From Teichococcus oryzae (lineage in GTDB: Bacteria > Pseudomonadota > Alphaproteobacteria > Acetobacterales > Acetobacteraceae), in contig NZ_VUKA01000002.1 in assembly GCF_008386565.1 (NCBI RefSeq), positions 248,001-312,000 of the forward strand: 64,000 nt of DNA. The letters run 5' to 3'. The notes below the pieces were generated by a model that searched no databases, was not told where the DNA came from, and was given only the letters and a program-made list of their open reading frames with translations. How positions within the stretch are numbered: the stretch's first letter is position 1; every line of letters starts with the position of its first letter. Position numbers and translations under genes: made by a program. Below are positions 47,391 to 57,101 of the stretch, piece after piece.

Positions 47391-48208
47391 GCCGCCTTGC
47401 TCCCATCCTTGCCACCCCGCAGCCGCTCCCGCCGCAGCAGTTCGGCCGCCAGCTTGATATAGGATTGTGCGCCGGTTGAACGTGGATCGTAGAGCAGCAC
47501 CGGCAGGCCGTGGGAGGGCGCCTCGCTGACGCGAATGTTGCGGGGAATCACGGTCTCGAACACCTTGTCTCGGAAGAAGGCCCGGACGTCGGCCGCCACC
47601 AGCTCCGACAGGTTGTTGCGGCGGTCGAACATGGTCAGCACGATGCCATCCAGCGTCAGCCCAGGGTTCAGGACGCGCCGGACACGGTCAATGGTACGGG
47701 TGATCTGCGAAACGCCTTCCAGGGCGAAGAACTCCGCCTGGAGGGGAATCAGAACCGATTCAACGGCCACAAGGGCGTTCAGGGTCAGCAGGCCGAGGGA
47801 AGGCGGGCAGTCGATCAGGATGAAGTCGAAGCCCTTCAACGTATCGGCGGCGGCCTCCAGGGCCAGGCGCAGCCGGTGTTCCCGGTGTTCCAGGCCAACC
47901 AGCTCGATCTCGGCTCCCGCCAGATCATTGTCGGCCGGCAGCAGGAACAGGTCCGGCACCCGCGTGGGCCGCATCAGCTCCGATAAGGGCTTCTGGCCGA
48001 CCAGAAGGGCATAGGAGCCGGCGCCACGCTCGCTGCGCGGCAGGCCCAGCCCGGTGGAAGCATTGCCCTGCGGATCGAGGTCGATCACCAGCACGCGCTT
48101 CTTGGTGGCCAGGGCCGTGGCGAGGTTGATCGCGGTGGTGGTCTTGCCGACGCCGCCCTTCTGGTTGGCGAGAGCGATGCGTCGCAGGGAGGGCTTAATC
48201 GCCGGCAC
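47387..48208 (-). CDS. parA: Chromosome-partitioning ATPase ParA
   Basis: A deviant-Walker P-loop ATPase that positions the ParB-parS complex. The motif is ANQKGGVGKTTTAIN, with DLDPQGNASTGLG and DCPPSLGLLTLNAL downstream. The frame stays open to 48352, but homology begins at the GTG at 48208 ([16 protein letters not shown]), which overlaps the end of rsmG by 14 bases. This gives 273 residues, the chromosomal ParA length; the upstream extension is non-homologous rsmG sequence. Confidence 0.94.
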   Translation of the reverse strand: MPAIKPSLRRIALANQKGGVGKTTTAINLATALATKKRVLVIDLDPQGNASTGLGLPRSERGAGSYALLVGQKPLSELMRPTRVPDLFLLPADNDLAGAEIELVGLEHREHRLRLALEAAADTLKGFDFILIDCPPSLGLLTLNALVAVESVLIPLQAEFFALEGVSQITRTIDRVRRVLNPGLTLDGIVLTMFDRRNNLSELVAADVRAFFRDKVFETVIPRNIRVSEAPSHGLPVLLYDPRSTGAQSYIKLAAELLRRERLRGGKDGSKAA

Positions 48209-48821
48209 GGCGGATTCCAGTGATGCGAAGGAGTGTGGCTTCAGGGTCTGTGCTGCTCTTGAACCGCTCGACGTCCATTGTCCAGCCCGCCGCCCGTGCG
48301 GATTCCAGTTCTGAGGAGGCGGAGCGGCCTTTCGGAAAGATCGCGACCCCATCCGGCGCCATCAGGCGGGAAGCCCAGCCCAGCAGGCTCTCCAACGGAG
48401 CCAGGGCGCGTGCCGTCAGCACGGCGATGGGCGGCAGACGCACCGCCTCGATCCGCTCGGCATGGATGTGAACGTGGCGCAGCTTCAGTTCGGCTGCGGC
48501 AGCCTGCAGAAAGGCCGCCTTTCGCCGGTCGGACTCCACCAGATGCACAGGCCGCTCAAGCGCCATGGCAAGCACCAGCCCCGGGAAGCCGCCGCCGGAA
48601 CCAAGATCGGCAAGGGGCCCCTCTCCTTGTGAAATCAAGGGAAGCAATTGGAGGGAATCCGCCATGTGGCGATGGCGCAGAACCTTCAAGTCTTGTCCGG
48701 CCATCAGGTTGATGCGCGCATTCCAGCGCATGAACAGATCGGCGAAGCGATCGAGCCGGCCTTGCGTTTCACGTGAAACATCCAGCGTGCCCGGCAGCTG
48801 CAGCACTTCTTCCTGTTTCAC
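48195..48821 (-). CDS. rsmG: 16S rRNA (guanine-527-N7)-methyltransferase RsmG (GidB)
   Basis: A class I SAM-dependent methyltransferase that modifies G527 of 16S rRNA. The SAM site is [17 protein letters not shown], with a typical N-terminal RWNARINL and C-terminal [12 protein letters not shown]. It has 208 residues. The start is GTG, forming GTGA with the mnmG stop. Both codons lie inside a parS site, and a second parS encodes DVSRET at residues 14-19. It lies between mnmG and parA in the conserved origin-proximal operon. Confidence 0.96.
   Translation of the reverse strand: MKQEEVLQLPGTLDVSRETQGRLDRFADLFMRWNARINLMAGQDLKVLRHRHMADSLQLLPLISQGEGPLADLGSGGGFPGLVLAMALERPVHLVESDRRKAAFLQAAAAELKLRHVHIHAERIEAVRLPPIAVLTARALAPLESLLGWASRLMAPDGVAIFPKGRSASSELESARAAGWTMDVERFKSSTDPEATLLRITGIRRAGD
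48765..48780. promoter_or_regulatory. parS: parS site 1 (ParB-binding)
   Basis: CGTTTCACGTGAAACA matches the parS consensus TGTTTCACGTGAAACA in 15 of 16 positions. It lies within rsmG and is translated on the minus strand as V-S-R-E-T. ParB is encoded 1.4 kb away. Confidence 0.92.
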
Positions 48822-48829
48822 GTGAAACG
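48814..48829. promoter_or_regulatory. parS: parS site 2, overlapping mnmG stop and rsmG start
   Basis: TGTTTCACGTGAAACG matches the consensus in 15 of 16 positions; the central GTTTCACGTGAAAC palindrome is perfect. The minus-strand GTGA in its centre provides the GTG start of rsmG and the TGA stop of mnmG. The two sites begin 49 bases apart. Confidence 0.92.
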
Positions 48830-50689
48830 TCCTTCCCGGCGACGGAGATGCACGGCCAGGGCGGCCAGGGCAGCCGGCGTGACGCCGGGCACCCGCCCGG
48901 CTCCTCCCAGGCTTCCCGGCTGCGCAACCTGCAATCGCTGCTTCATTTCATTCGAAAGGCCGGGAATGGTGCTGAAATCCAGGCCGGGCGGAATGGTCAC
49001 GCGCTCCTCCCTTTGCAGAAGCCGCAATTCAGCGGCTTGCCGCTCCAGATAAGGCGCATACAAGGCTTCCGCCTCCACCTGTGCCCGCACATCGGCCGGA
49101 AGGGCGCGCAGCCAGGGGAAGGCAGCCTCCACCGCATCCACCGACAGATCGGGAAGGGCCAGGATCTCCAGAAGGCTGCGCCAGCGGCCATCCTGGTTGA
49201 TCGCGATCCCTGCCGCTTTCAAGGCCGCAGGCGATCCACCTTCCGACCTGGCCCTTACCTTGGCATCCGCCACGGCGGCGGCAAAGGCCTGGAACCTGGT
49301 TGCCCGCTCCGGCCCCACGACCCCCCAGGCAATCCCCTGCTCGGTCAGCCGCAGGCCGGCATTGTCGGCACGCAGCGACAAGCGGTGCTCCGCCCGGGCG
49401 GTCAGCATGCGGTAAGGCTCGCTGACGCCCTGAAGGACCAGGTCATCCACCATCACGCCCAGATAAGCCTCCGTGCGCGCCAACACACGGTCGGCCCGGA
49501 CGTCCCCCGCAAGGGCGGCGGCATTCATGCCGGCCAGGAGCCCCTGCGCCGCGGCCTCCTCATAGCCGGTAGTGCCATTGATCTGTCCGGCCAGGAACAG
49601 GCCCGGCACAGCGCGCACCTCCAGCGTCGGACGCAAGGCGCGGGGATCGACATGGTCGTATTCGATGGCATAGCCGGGCCGCAGGATCACCGCCCGTTCC
49701 AATCCCGGGATGGTGGACAGGAAGGCCTGCTGCACATCTTCCGGCAGGCTGGTGGAAATGCCGTTGGGGTAGACGGTGGGATCTTCCAGGCCTTCCGGCT
49801 CCAGGAAGATCTGGTGCTTCTCCCGCTCCGCGAAACGCACCACCTTGTCCTCGATGGAAGGGCAGTAGCGCGGGCCGACACCCTGGATCTGCCCCGAATG
49901 GATCGGGGCGCGATGCAGATTGGCCCGGATCAGGGCATGGCCCTCCGGCGTCGTGGCGGTGATGCCGCATTCCACCTGCCGGTTGGTGATGCGGTCCGTC
50001 ATCCAGGACAAGGGCTCGGGCTCGGCATCGCCGGGCTGCATCTCCAGGCTTGCCCAGTCGATGCTGCGGCCATCCAGCCGTGGCGGCGTGCCGGTCTTCA
50101 GCCGCCGCATCGGCAGGCCAAGCGCCTCAATCGCCAGGGCCAGCCCAATGGCGGGGGCATCGCCAACGCGCCCGGCGGGAATGCGGGTTTCCCCGATATG
50201 GATCTCGCCCCGCAGGAAAGTGCCCGTCGTGATCACCAGCGCTCCGCATCCGATCCGCGCGCCATCCGCGGTCAGGACAGCCGTCACGCGGCCGGATGCA
50301 TCCCGCTCGATCCCTTCCGCCGCCAGGGCGCGGATCGTCAATCCGGGCTGCGCTGCCAGCAGTTCCTGCACGGCCTTACGGTAAAGCGCACGGTCGGCCT
50401 GGGCCCGAGGCCCACGGACAGCCGGCCCCTTGCTGCGGTTCAACAGCTTGAAGTGAATCCCCGCTGCGTCGGCGGCGCGACCCATCAGGCCGTCCAGCGC
50501 ATCGACCTCCCGCACCAGATGCCCCTTCCCCACCCCGCCAATGGCCGGGTTGCAGGACATCTCGCCCAGGGTTTCCAGCTTGTGCGTCAACAGCAGCGTA
50601 TGGGCGCCGCATCGGGCGGCAGCGGCGGCGGCCTCGGTGCCGGCATGGCCGCCACCCACCACAACAACATCGAAATCGGTATCGCGCAT
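48818..50689 (-). CDS. mnmG: tRNA uridine-5-carboxymethylaminomethyl modification enzyme MnmG (GidA)
   Basis: An FAD enzyme that works with MnmE to modify U34 of several tRNAs. The FAD-binding motif is [18 protein letters not shown] at the N-terminus, followed by [21 protein letters not shown] and [15 protein letters not shown]. The tRNA-binding C-terminal domain includes [15 protein letters not shown] and ends in [10 protein letters not shown]. It has 623 residues, the family length. mnmE is immediately upstream (24 bases) and rsmG overlaps downstream, so the partners are co-transcribed. Confidence 0.97.
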   Translation of the reverse strand: MRDTDFDVVVVGGGHAGTEAAAAAARCGAHTLLLTHKLETLGEMSCNPAIGGVGKGHLVREVDALDGLMGRAADAAGIHFKLLNRSKGPAVRGPRAQADRALYRKAVQELLAAQPGLTIRALAAEGIERDASGRVTAVLTADGARIGCGALVITTGTFLRGEIHIGETRIPAGRVGDAPAIGLALAIEALGLPMRRLKTGTPPRLDGRSIDWASLEMQPGDAEPEPLSWMTDRITNRQVECGITATTPEGHALIRANLHRAPIHSGQIQGVGPRYCPSIEDKVVRFAEREKHQIFLEPEGLEDPTVYPNGISTSLPEDVQQAFLSTIPGLERAVILRPGYAIEYDHVDPRALRPTLEVRAVPGLFLAGQINGTTGYEEAAAQGLLAGMNAAALAGDVRADRVLARTEAYLGVMVDDLVLQGVSEPYRMLTARAEHRLSLRADNAGLRLTEQGIAWGVVGPERATRFQAFAAAVADAKVRARSEGGSPAALKAAGIAINQDGRWRSLLEILALPDLSVDAVEAAFPWLRALPADVRAQVEAEALYAPYLERQAAELRLLQREERVTIPPGLDFSTIPGLSNEMKQRLQVAQPGSLGGAGRVPGVTPAALAALAVHLRRREGRFT

Positions 50690-50713
50690 GTCCCTGATAT
50701 AGCGGGACGTGGC

Positions 50714-52024
50714 CTACTTTCCGATGCAGAAATCCCCAAAGACCACGTCGAGCACGTCTTCAACCCCCACGTGCCCGGTCAGCCGCCCCAGGGCGCGCAG
50801 CGCCGCGCGAAGGGATTCGGCGGATAGTTCCGGCAAGGGTGCCGCCTGCGCCTCCCGCAGCCAGGACGCCGCTTCCATCAGCGCGGCGCGATGGCGGGGC
50901 CGGGTCAGGCTGGCCTCTGCTGTCAGCCCAGCCCGGTCGGCAGCCAGATCCTCCAAGCGCTGGCGCAGCGCTTTCATCCCGTCTCCCGTTCGTGCCGACA
51001 CGGCCAACGCTGCTTCTTGCACGGAAGGTGGCGCGAGGTCGCTTTTGCTGGCGACAACCAGTGTTTCCGGCGTCACCAAGGCCAGGGTCGCCGGGTCGGC
51101 GGCGCGGTCGGCGGCGAACACCGCCATCACCAGATCCGCTTCCTCGGCCCGGCGGCGGGCCCGTCGGACGCCTTCCGCCTCGATCTCGTCCGGCGTGTCG
51201 CGCAGGCCGGCGGTATCGGCCAGCCAGACCGGCACCCCCGCCAGATCCAGACGCACCTCCACCACATCCCGCGTGGTGCCCGCGCGCGCCGAAACAATCG
51301 CCGCCTCCCGGCCCACCAGGGCGTTCAGCAGGGATGACTTGCCGGCATTCGGTGCCCCGACAATGGCGACCCACAAGCCTTCCCGCAGCCGCTCGCCACG
51401 CCCGCCATCGGCCAGATGCGCCTCGATCCCGGCGGCCAGCGCCAGGGCCGCTTCCCGGACCTCGTCTTCCAGCGTGGTGGGGATGCCGTCCTCGGCGAAT
51501 TCGATAGCGGCTTCCTGATGCGCCAGCAGGCGGGTGAGGCGTTCCGCCCAGCCGCCATAAAGATCGGCAAGCGCCCCACCGGCCTGCCGGAGCGCTTGGC
51601 GCCGCTGCACCGCCGTCTCGGCCTCAATCAGGTCGGCGATTCCTTCGGCGGCGGTCAGGTCCATCCGCCCATTCAGGAAGGCGCGGCGGGTGAACTCGCC
51701 CGGCTCGGCGGGACGGGCGCCGCAGGCCAGCAATGCTTCCGTCACGCCGTCCAGCACCGCGCGCCCGCCATGCAGATGCAGCTCGGCCGCATCCTCGCCG
51801 GTGTAGGAGCGGGGCGCGGGAAACCAGAGCACCAGCGCCTCGTCCAGCACCTCCCCTTCCAGGGGGTGCCGCAGGCGGCGCAGGCTGGCCATGCGGGGCC
51901 GCGGCAGGCCACCCGCCAGCCTGGCCAGGATGGCGCCGCTTTGCGGCCCCGACAGGCGCAGCAGCGACACGGCCGCCCGCCCGGCGCCGGATGCCAGGGC
52001 GAAGATGGTGTCGAAGCCGGACAT
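50714..52024 (-). CDS. mnmE: tRNA modification GTPase MnmE (TrmE)
   Basis: The GTPase partner of MnmG. It has an N-terminal tetrahydrofolate-binding domain (MSGFDTIFALASGAGRAAVSLLRLSG-type start) and a G domain inserted in a helical domain: G1 GAPNAGKSSLLNAL, DTAGLRDTPDEIEAEGVRRA for G3. The C-terminus is FGDFCIGK, whose cysteine is catalytically required in the family. It has 436 residues. It begins 5 bases after the ferredoxin-like gene, and mnmG follows. Confidence 0.96.
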   Translation of the reverse strand: MSGFDTIFALASGAGRAAVSLLRLSGPQSGAILARLAGGLPRPRMASLRRLRHPLEGEVLDEALVLWFPAPRSYTGEDAAELHLHGGRAVLDGVTEALLACGARPAEPGEFTRRAFLNGRMDLTAAEGIADLIEAETAVQRRQALRQAGGALADLYGGWAERLTRLLAHQEAAIEFAEDGIPTTLEDEVREAALALAAGIEAHLADGGRGERLREGLWVAIVGAPNAGKSSLLNALVGREAAIVSARAGTTRDVVEVRLDLAGVPVWLADTAGLRDTPDEIEAEGVRRARRRAEEADLVMAVFAADRAADPATLALVTPETLVVASKSDLAPPSVQEAALAVSARTGDGMKALRQRLEDLAADRAGLTAEASLTRPRHRAALMEAASWLREAQAAPLPELSAESLRAALRALGRLTGHVGVEDVLDVVFGDFCIGK

Positions 52025-52029
52025 CCCCT

Positions 52030-52428
52030 TCAGCCTTTCGGCACCACGTCCTTTTCCGTCAGCATCAGCCGCCGCGCCCGGCCGCCTTCCACCAGATGCG
52101 CCCGCAGGATTTCATCGACATCCTCGCGCGTTTCAGCGCGGTACCAGATGCCTTCGGGATAGATCACGATGGCCGGGCCGAACTCGCAACGGTCCAGGCA
52201 TCCCGCCTGGTTCACCCGGATGGCGGGGATGCCGAGTTCCTTGGCGCGCGACTTCATGTAGTCCTTCAGCTTCTCGCTGCCCTTCGCGGCGCAGGAGCCA
52301 CGCCGGTGCCCCTCCGCCCGGCGGTTGCAGCAAACAAACACATGCGCCTGGAAATAGGCGGGTGGATCCTGCGTCTCCACCACCGGAACGGTGGCTTCGG
52401 GGGCGGCGGCCTGGGTCACGGGCATCAT
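52030..52428 (-). CDS. Thioredoxin-like [2Fe-2S] ferredoxin family protein
   Basis: A 132-residue protein resembling the small ferredoxins with a thioredoxin fold. The putative cluster ligands are Cys in VFVCCNRR and GSCAAKGSEKLKDYMK, and later VNQAGCLDRCEFGPAIVIYP, the family hallmark. The first 25 residues (rich in Ala, Pro, Thr) look disordered. It lies directly upstream of mnmE, so it may be in the same transcript, although its electron partner is unknown. The sequence between its start and divergent ogt (127 bases) should carry both promoters; I see no clear boxes. Confidence 0.88.
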   Translation of the reverse strand: MMPVTQAAAPEATVPVVETQDPPAYFQAHVFVCCNRRAEGHRRGSCAAKGSEKLKDYMKSRAKELGIPAIRVNQAGCLDRCEFGPAIVIYPEGIWYRAETREDVDEILRAHLVEGGRARRLMLTEKDVVPKG

Positions 52429-52555
52429 CCTTCAGCAGCGTATGGGGCGGACCATTCCTCATCTAACGACGCGCCGTGGCATCGGCCAGTCACCCCTGCC
52501 GCCGACCGGCACGGGAGGCCTTGACGCTGCGGGCAGAGCGTGTCGAATCGCCCTG

Positions 52556-53026
52556 ATGCCTCAACTCTCCCTTCTCACCCCCATTGGCGCACTGACCCTG
52601 TCCGAGGAGGACGGGGCGATTGTTGCGCTGGATTGGGGGCGTGGCCGCGACCAGGCGGAAACCCCCCTTCTGCTGGCCGCGCGCGACCAGCTGCAGGATT
52701 ATTTCGACGGCCAGCGGGCGGAGTTCGACCTGCCGCTGGCACCGCATGGCTCCGTCTTCCAGCAGCGCGTATGGGCGGCCCTGCGGGAAATCCCGCCCGG
52801 CGAAACGCGTTCCTATGGCGAAGTGGCGCGCGCGATCGGCTCCGTCGCCCGCGCCGTTGGCCAGGCCAATGGCGCCAACCCGATTCCCATCATCATCCCG
52901 TGCCACCGCGTGGTGGCGGGTGGCGGTGCCCTGGGCGGCTATTCCGGTGGCGATGGCCCGGCCACGAAGACCTATCTTCTCGAACTGGAGCGCCGCGCGC
53001 GGCGCCAGCAAGGAACCCAGCCATGA
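52556..53026 (+). CDS. ogt: Methylated-DNA-protein-cysteine methyltransferase
   Basis: A suicide repair protein that removes alkyl groups from O6-alkylguanine. The acceptor cysteine lies in PIIIPCHRVVAGGG. The helix-turn-helix and arginine-finger region is GETRSYGEVARAIGS-VARAVGQANGANP. The N-terminal domain is short, giving 156 residues, typical of Ogt. The ATG at 52556 is the first with homology. Its stop overlaps the start of the quinone oxidoreductase gene (ATGA). Confidence 0.94.
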   Translation: MPQLSLLTPIGALTLSEEDGAIVALDWGRGRDQAETPLLLAARDQLQDYFDGQRAEFDLPLAPHGSVFQQRVWAALREIPPGETRSYGEVARAIGSVARAVGQANGANPIPIIIPCHRVVAGGGALGGYSGGDGPATKTYLLELERRARRQQGTQP

Positions 53027-54000
53027 TCCATGCCATCCGCATCCACGAGCATGGCGGTCCGGAGAAGATGGTGTGGGAGGAAGTGCCCCTCCCCGCTCCG
53101 AAGGCCGACGAGGTGCTGGTGCGCCATGAGGCGATCGGCCTGAACTATATCGACGTTTATTTCCGCAACGGCCTCTACAAGGTTCCTTCCCTGCCGGCGA
53201 CGCTTGGCATGGAGGCCGCCGGCGTGGTGGAGGCTGTGGGCAGCGAGGTGGCCGATTTCGCCGTGGGCGACCGGGTTGCCTACGCCATGGCGCCGATTGG
53301 CGCCTATGCGGAAGCGCGCACCCTCAAATCCGACCGCGTGGTGAAGATCCCCGACGACATCGACAGCCGCACCGCCGCGGCGATGATGCTGCAGGGCATG
53401 ACGGCGCAATACCTGCTGCGCCGCACCTATCCGGTGAAGGCCGGGGACACGATCCTGGTGCATGCCGCGGCCGGCGGCGTCGGGCTGATCATGTGCCAAT
53501 GGGCCAAGGCACTGGGCTGCACCGTGATCGGCACGGTTTCCACGCCCGAGAAGGCGGCCCTGGCGCAGGCCCATGGCGCGGCGCATGTGCTGATCTCAGG
53601 CCAGGATGACCTGCCGGCACGGGTGAAGGACATCACCGGCGGCGCCATGCTGCCCGTGGTCTATGACAGCGTCGGCAAGGACACCTTCATGACGTCGCTG
53701 GATTGCCTGGCACCGCTCGGGATGATGGTGTCCTACGGCAATGCCTCGGGCCCCGTGCCTCCGGTCAATATCGGCCTGCTCGCGGCCAAGGGTTCCCTGT
53801 TCCTGACCCGCCCGACCCTGGCGACCTACACCGCCCGCCATTCCGACCTTGTCGCCACCGCCACCGACCTGTTTTCCGTGGTGCAGTCCGGCGCGGTGAA
53901 GATCCAGATCAACCAGAGCTTCCCGCTGAAGGATGCCGCCGAGGCGCACCGGGCGCTGGAAAGCCGCCAAACCACCGGCTCCACCATCCTGCTGCCCTGA
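53023..54000 (+). CDS. NADPH:quinone oxidoreductase family protein (zeta-crystallin-like, zinc-free MDR)
   Basis: A 325-residue medium-chain reductase without zinc-binding cysteines. It has NAIGLNYIDVYFRNG-like substrate-domain sequence (EAIGLNYIDVYFRNGLY), GMEAAGVVEAVG and the NADPH loop LVHAAAGGVGLIMCQWAKALG, and ends FPLKDAAEAHRALESRQTTG, as in QOR. AAGGAA lies before the ATG, which overlaps the ogt stop. The pair ogt-qor probably forms one transcript; no functional link between them is evident. Confidence 0.92.
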   Translation: MIHAIRIHEHGGPEKMVWEEVPLPAPKADEVLVRHEAIGLNYIDVYFRNGLYKVPSLPATLGMEAAGVVEAVGSEVADFAVGDRVAYAMAPIGAYAEARTLKSDRVVKIPDDIDSRTAAAMMLQGMTAQYLLRRTYPVKAGDTILVHAAAGGVGLIMCQWAKALGCTVIGTVSTPEKAALAQAHGAAHVLISGQDDLPARVKDITGGAMLPVVYDSVGKDTFMTSLDCLAPLGMMVSYGNASGPVPPVNIGLLAAKGSLFLTRPTLATYTARHSDLVATATDLFSVVQSGAVKIQINQSFPLKDAAEAHRALESRQTTGSTILLP

Positions 54001-54065
54001 AGGCGGCCTTGCCGGATGGTGGTCACCTCCGGCCCGTCCGCGAAGACGCGTCCCGCCCTGTTGGG

Positions 54066-54827
54066 CTAGCCGGGCAGGTAATAGCGGTAGCGGTAGATTT
54101 CCCGCAGGCCGAGCGCCTCATACAAGGCACAGGCCGGGGCGTTCGCGGCCGAAACCTGCAGCCAGGCGGTCGAGCCCCCCTGCTCCGCCGCCCAGGCCGC
54201 CCCGGCGGCGATCAGGCGCCGCGCCAGGCCCTGGCGCTTGAAGCCGGGATGCGTGGCGATGTCGAAGAAGCCGACCAGCCGCCCATCCACCGCCAACTGC
54301 CCCACGGCCATCGCCTGCCCGCCCCGCCCCCGCAGCACCAGCCAGGCCGCGGGAACCATCATCATCCGGGCGGCCTGCTGCTTCTCGGCGCGGCGCTCGG
54401 TGGTCTGGTAATCGGCCGTGGCCAGGATGCCCAGCCATTCCTCATCCGGCGCGGGCTTCACCTCCAACGCCTGATCCGGCGCCGCGAACGCGGCCAAGGG
54501 GCCGGCCATGACCCGTGAATCCTCGGTGGCGCGGTAGCCCCGCTCCAAGAGGGCTTCCTCCAGGCCAGGCGGATCGAGCGGGGTGGAACGGAAGCGTGGC
54601 GGCAGTCCGGCCCGGCGATAGGCTGCCTCAATGCGCTCCAGGCGAAGCGGCAGGCTTGCATCCGGCGCCGGATCGAGGGCGCTGACGGCATTGGCCCGCC
54701 CCGTGCCGCCCAGGAAGGCCCGCAACAGGAACGGCCCGTCAAAGGCCGTGCGAAGGGCCGGAACCGCCGTGTGCGAGGCGCGCTCCAATTCGGACACCGA
54801 GACGCCCTGCCAGGAATATGCGTTCAT
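54066..54827 (-). CDS. GNAT family N-acetyltransferase
   Basis: A 253-residue protein with a C-terminal GNAT domain: acetyl-CoA loop THPGFKRQGLARRLIAAGAAWA and NAPACALYEALGLREIYRYRYYL, the usual last strand pattern. The N-terminal 110 residues are less conserved and may form a second, degenerate GNAT-like lobe (GLEEALLERGYRATEDSRVM). The substrate is unknown. It is a single gene convergent with qor, upstream of the rho terminator region. Confidence 0.88.
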   Translation of the reverse strand: MNAYSWQGVSVSELERASHTAVPALRTAFDGPFLLRAFLGGTGRANAVSALDPAPDASLPLRLERIEAAYRRAGLPPRFRSTPLDPPGLEEALLERGYRATEDSRVMAGPLAAFAAPDQALEVKPAPDEEWLGILATADYQTTERRAEKQQAARMMMVPAAWLVLRGRGGQAMAVGQLAVDGRLVGFFDIATHPGFKRQGLARRLIAAGAAWAAEQGGSTAWLQVSAANAPACALYEALGLREIYRYRYYLPG

Positions 54828-54942
54828 TCTGTTCCCCGTTCCTGGTCCCGCAGCCTACCGCCCGCTTCGGCGAAGAACAGGCGGTGAGCCCCGCGAAGCT
54901 CGCAAGGGTTAGGGGCGGCAGAAGCAGGGCTGGGCAGGCATG

Positions 54943-54972
54943 AAAAAAGCCAGGGGCACTGGCCCCTGGCTT
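54943..54972 (-). terminator. Rho-independent terminator of rho
   Basis: On the minus strand, AAGCCAGGGGC pairs with GCCCCTGGCTT around a 4-base loop and is followed by a run of six T, 23 bases after the rho stop codon. It is a strong intrinsic terminator for the gene of the termination factor itself. Confidence 0.9.
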
Positions 54973-54995
54973 GTCCACCCACCCGCTTGCCGGGC

Positions 54996-56270
54996 TCAGG
55001 TGTTCATGGCGTCGAAGAAATCCTGGTTGGTCTTGCTGTATTTCAGCTTGTCCAGAAGGAACTCCATCGCATCCTGGGTGCCCATCGGGTTCAGGATGCG
55101 GCGCAGCACCCACATCTTGGTCAGGGTCGGGCGGTCGATCAGCACCTCCTCGCGGCGGGTGCCGGACTTGGCGATGTCGATGGCCGGGAAGACGCGCTTG
55201 TCGGACAGCTTGCGGTCGAGGATCAGCTCGGAATTGCCCGTGCCCTTGAACTCCTCGAAGATCACCTCGTCCATGCGGCTGCCGGTGTCGATCAGGGCAG
55301 TCGCAATGATGGTGAGGCTGCCGCCTTCCTCGATGTTGCGCGCCGCGCCGAAGAAGCGCTTCGGCCGCTGCAGGGCATTGGCGTCCACGCCGCCGGTCAG
55401 CACCTTGCCCGAGGACGGCACGACCGAGTTGTAGGCGCGGCCGAGGCGGGTGATGGAATCCAGCAGGATCACCACATCCCGCTTGTGCTCGACCAGACGC
55501 TTGGCCTTTTCCAGCACCATCTCGGTCACCTGCACGTGGCGGGTGGCCGGCTCGTCGAAAGTCGAGGCCACCACCTCGCCGCGCACGGTGCGGGCCATGT
55601 CGGTGACTTCCTCGGGGCGCTCGTCGATCAGCAGCACCAGCAGGAAGACATCCGGGTGGTTGGCGGAGATGCTGCGGGCGATGTTCTGCAGCATCACGGT
55701 CTTGCCGGTACGCGGCGGCGCCACGACCAGGGCGCGCTGGCCCATGCCGATCGGGGCCACGAGGTCGATGACGCGCGGCGTGTAATCCTTCTGCGCGCCC
55801 TTGGCGACGCTCTCGAATTCCGGGTTCTCCATCTTCAGCCGGCGCGTCGGATAGAGCGGCGTCAGGTTGTCGAAGTTGATCCGGTGCCGCAGCGCCTCGG
55901 GCGGCTCGAAATTGACGGTGTTGACCTTGAGGAGGGCGAAATAGCGCTCGCCATCCTTGGGGGCCCGGATCTGCCCTTCCACCGTGTCGCCGGTGCGCAG
56001 GCCGAAGCGGCGCACCTGGGCCGGGGAGACATAGATGTCGTCGGGACCCGGCAGGTAGTTGGACTGGGGGGAGCGAAGGAAGCCGAAGCCGTCGGACAGG
56101 ATCTCCAGCGTACCATCGCCGTGGATCGCCTGGTCGTTCTCCGCCAGCTGCTTCAGGATCGCGAACATCATGTCCTGCTTGCGCAGGATGGAGGCGTTCT
56201 CGATCTGCAGCGACTCGGCGAAAGCGAGCAGGTCAGAGGGGCTCTTGGCCTTGAGTTCAGACAGGTGCAT
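54996..56270 (-). CDS. rho: Transcription termination factor Rho
   Basis: A hexameric RNA-dependent ATPase helicase that ends untranslated transcripts. The N-terminal domain ([19 protein letters not shown]) leads to the cold-shock-like RNA-binding domain ([23 protein letters not shown]). Walker A is [13 protein letters not shown] and Walker [17 protein letters not shown]; the Q-loop and R-loop regions are [14 protein letters not shown] and [12 protein letters not shown]. It has 424 residues, the normal length. Upstream is a likely promoter and a leader of about 170 bases. Confidence 0.97.
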   Translation of the reverse strand: MHLSELKAKSPSDLLAFAESLQIENASILRKQDMMFAILKQLAENDQAIHGDGTLEILSDGFGFLRSPQSNYLPGPDDIYVSPAQVRRFGLRTGDTVEGQIRAPKDGERYFALLKVNTVNFEPPEALRHRINFDNLTPLYPTRRLKMENPEFESVAKGAQKDYTPRVIDLVAPIGMGQRALVVAPPRTGKTVMLQNIARSISANHPDVFLLVLLIDERPEEVTDMARTVRGEVVASTFDEPATRHVQVTEMVLEKAKRLVEHKRDVVILLDSITRLGRAYNSVVPSSGKVLTGGVDANALQRPKRFFGAARNIEEGGSLTIIATALIDTGSRMDEVIFEEFKGTGNSELILDRKLSDKRVFPAIDIAKSGTRREEVLIDRPTLTKMWVLRRILNPMGTQDAMEFLLDKLKYSKTNQDFFDAMNT

Positions 56271-56450
56271 AGGTCGGACGCGTTCCGTTCCGGCGGGAAG
56301 GCAGGGGACATTTCCGCGGATGGGCTGGACACGGTCCGCAGATCATCGCCGCGCTTGTGCCGCAGCGGGATTGTCCCGAAAGATGAGGAGGGAGCCTCGG
56401 CAGCAGGCCAAGCCGTAGCTTGTTCCGCCACCTTGACGAGAAGCGCTGTC

Positions 56451-56480
56451 ACGCTAGGGGCATGGAAGGCTTTTCGTCAA
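56451..56480 (-). promoter_or_regulatory. Candidate promoter of rho
   Basis: Minus-strand TTGACG (56480-56475), an 18-base spacer and TAGCGT (56456-56451) fit alphaproteobacterial housekeeping promoters. The start would lie near 56444, giving a leader of about 170 bases; rho is known to control its own leader in other bacteria. The 378-base gap 56271-56648 otherwise shows only an A/T-richer stretch at 56480-56540 and no credible gene. Confidence 0.45.
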
Positions 56481-56648
56481 GTGAGCAATTGGCGCGGGCG
56501 CAATCATTTTCAAGCGGCTTCAACAATTTCCCGCAACAATTTCCGGCCCGGCGCCCGCGGCGGGCTGCGATACCACCGGTTGATCCATGCGCGCCATTCT
56601 GCGCGGGGCCCGATGATGGCTTCGGGTCCGGCAGGTAGCAAGGCATGG

Positions 56649-57101
56649 CTAGAACGGCCGGACGATCACCATGATGACGATCAGCACCATCAGCACCGTT
56701 GGCGCCTCATTGGCGATCCGCCAGTACCGCTCGGTGCGCGTCCGCTCATCACGCTCGAAGCTCTTGCGGGCCGTGGCCAGATGGCCATGGAAAGCGGACA
56801 TCAGCAGGAAGCCTGTCATCTTGGCGTGCCACCAGCCGGCGGACCAGTCGATGACGCCAGGGGTCAGCACCAGGGTGATGCCGAAGAGCCAGGCCGCCGC
56901 CATGGCGGGGTTGATGATGGCGCGCAGCAGCCGCCGCTCCATCACCTTCAGCATCTCGCTGCGGCCAGAGCCGGCGGGGGCGGCGGTGTGGTATACGTAC
57001 AGGCGCGGCAGGTAGAACATCCCTGCCATCCAGGCGATCACCGAGATCAGGTGCAGCGCCTTGGTCCAGGGATAGAAACCCGCCAGCGCGTCGATCGTCA
57101 T
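56649..57101 (-). CDS. hemJ: Protoporphyrinogen IX oxidase HemJ
   Basis: A 150-residue integral membrane protein of the HemJ/UPF0093 family, which oxidises protoporphyrinogen IX in most alphaproteobacteria. The signature WTKALHLISVIAWMAGMFYLPRLYVYH contains the conserved His, with further helices AIINPAMAAAWLFGITLVL, KMTGFLLMSAFHGHLA and a last one, PTVLMVLIVIMVIV. It belongs with hemH: the order hemH - HAD - hemJ has ATGA overlaps at both junctions, so the last two steps of heme synthesis are co-translated. Confidence 0.94.
   Translation of the reverse strand: MTIDALAGFYPWTKALHLISVIAWMAGMFYLPRLYVYHTAAPAGSGRSEMLKVMERRLLRAIINPAMAAAWLFGITLVLTPGVIDWSAGWWHAKMTGFLLMSAFHGHLATARKSFERDERTRTERYWRIANEAPTVLMVLIVIMVIVRPF

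Noticed and set aside
47387-48352. A 321-residue ParA
   Set aside because: The extra N-terminal 48 residues are read from rsmG in another frame; the family start is the GTG at 48208.
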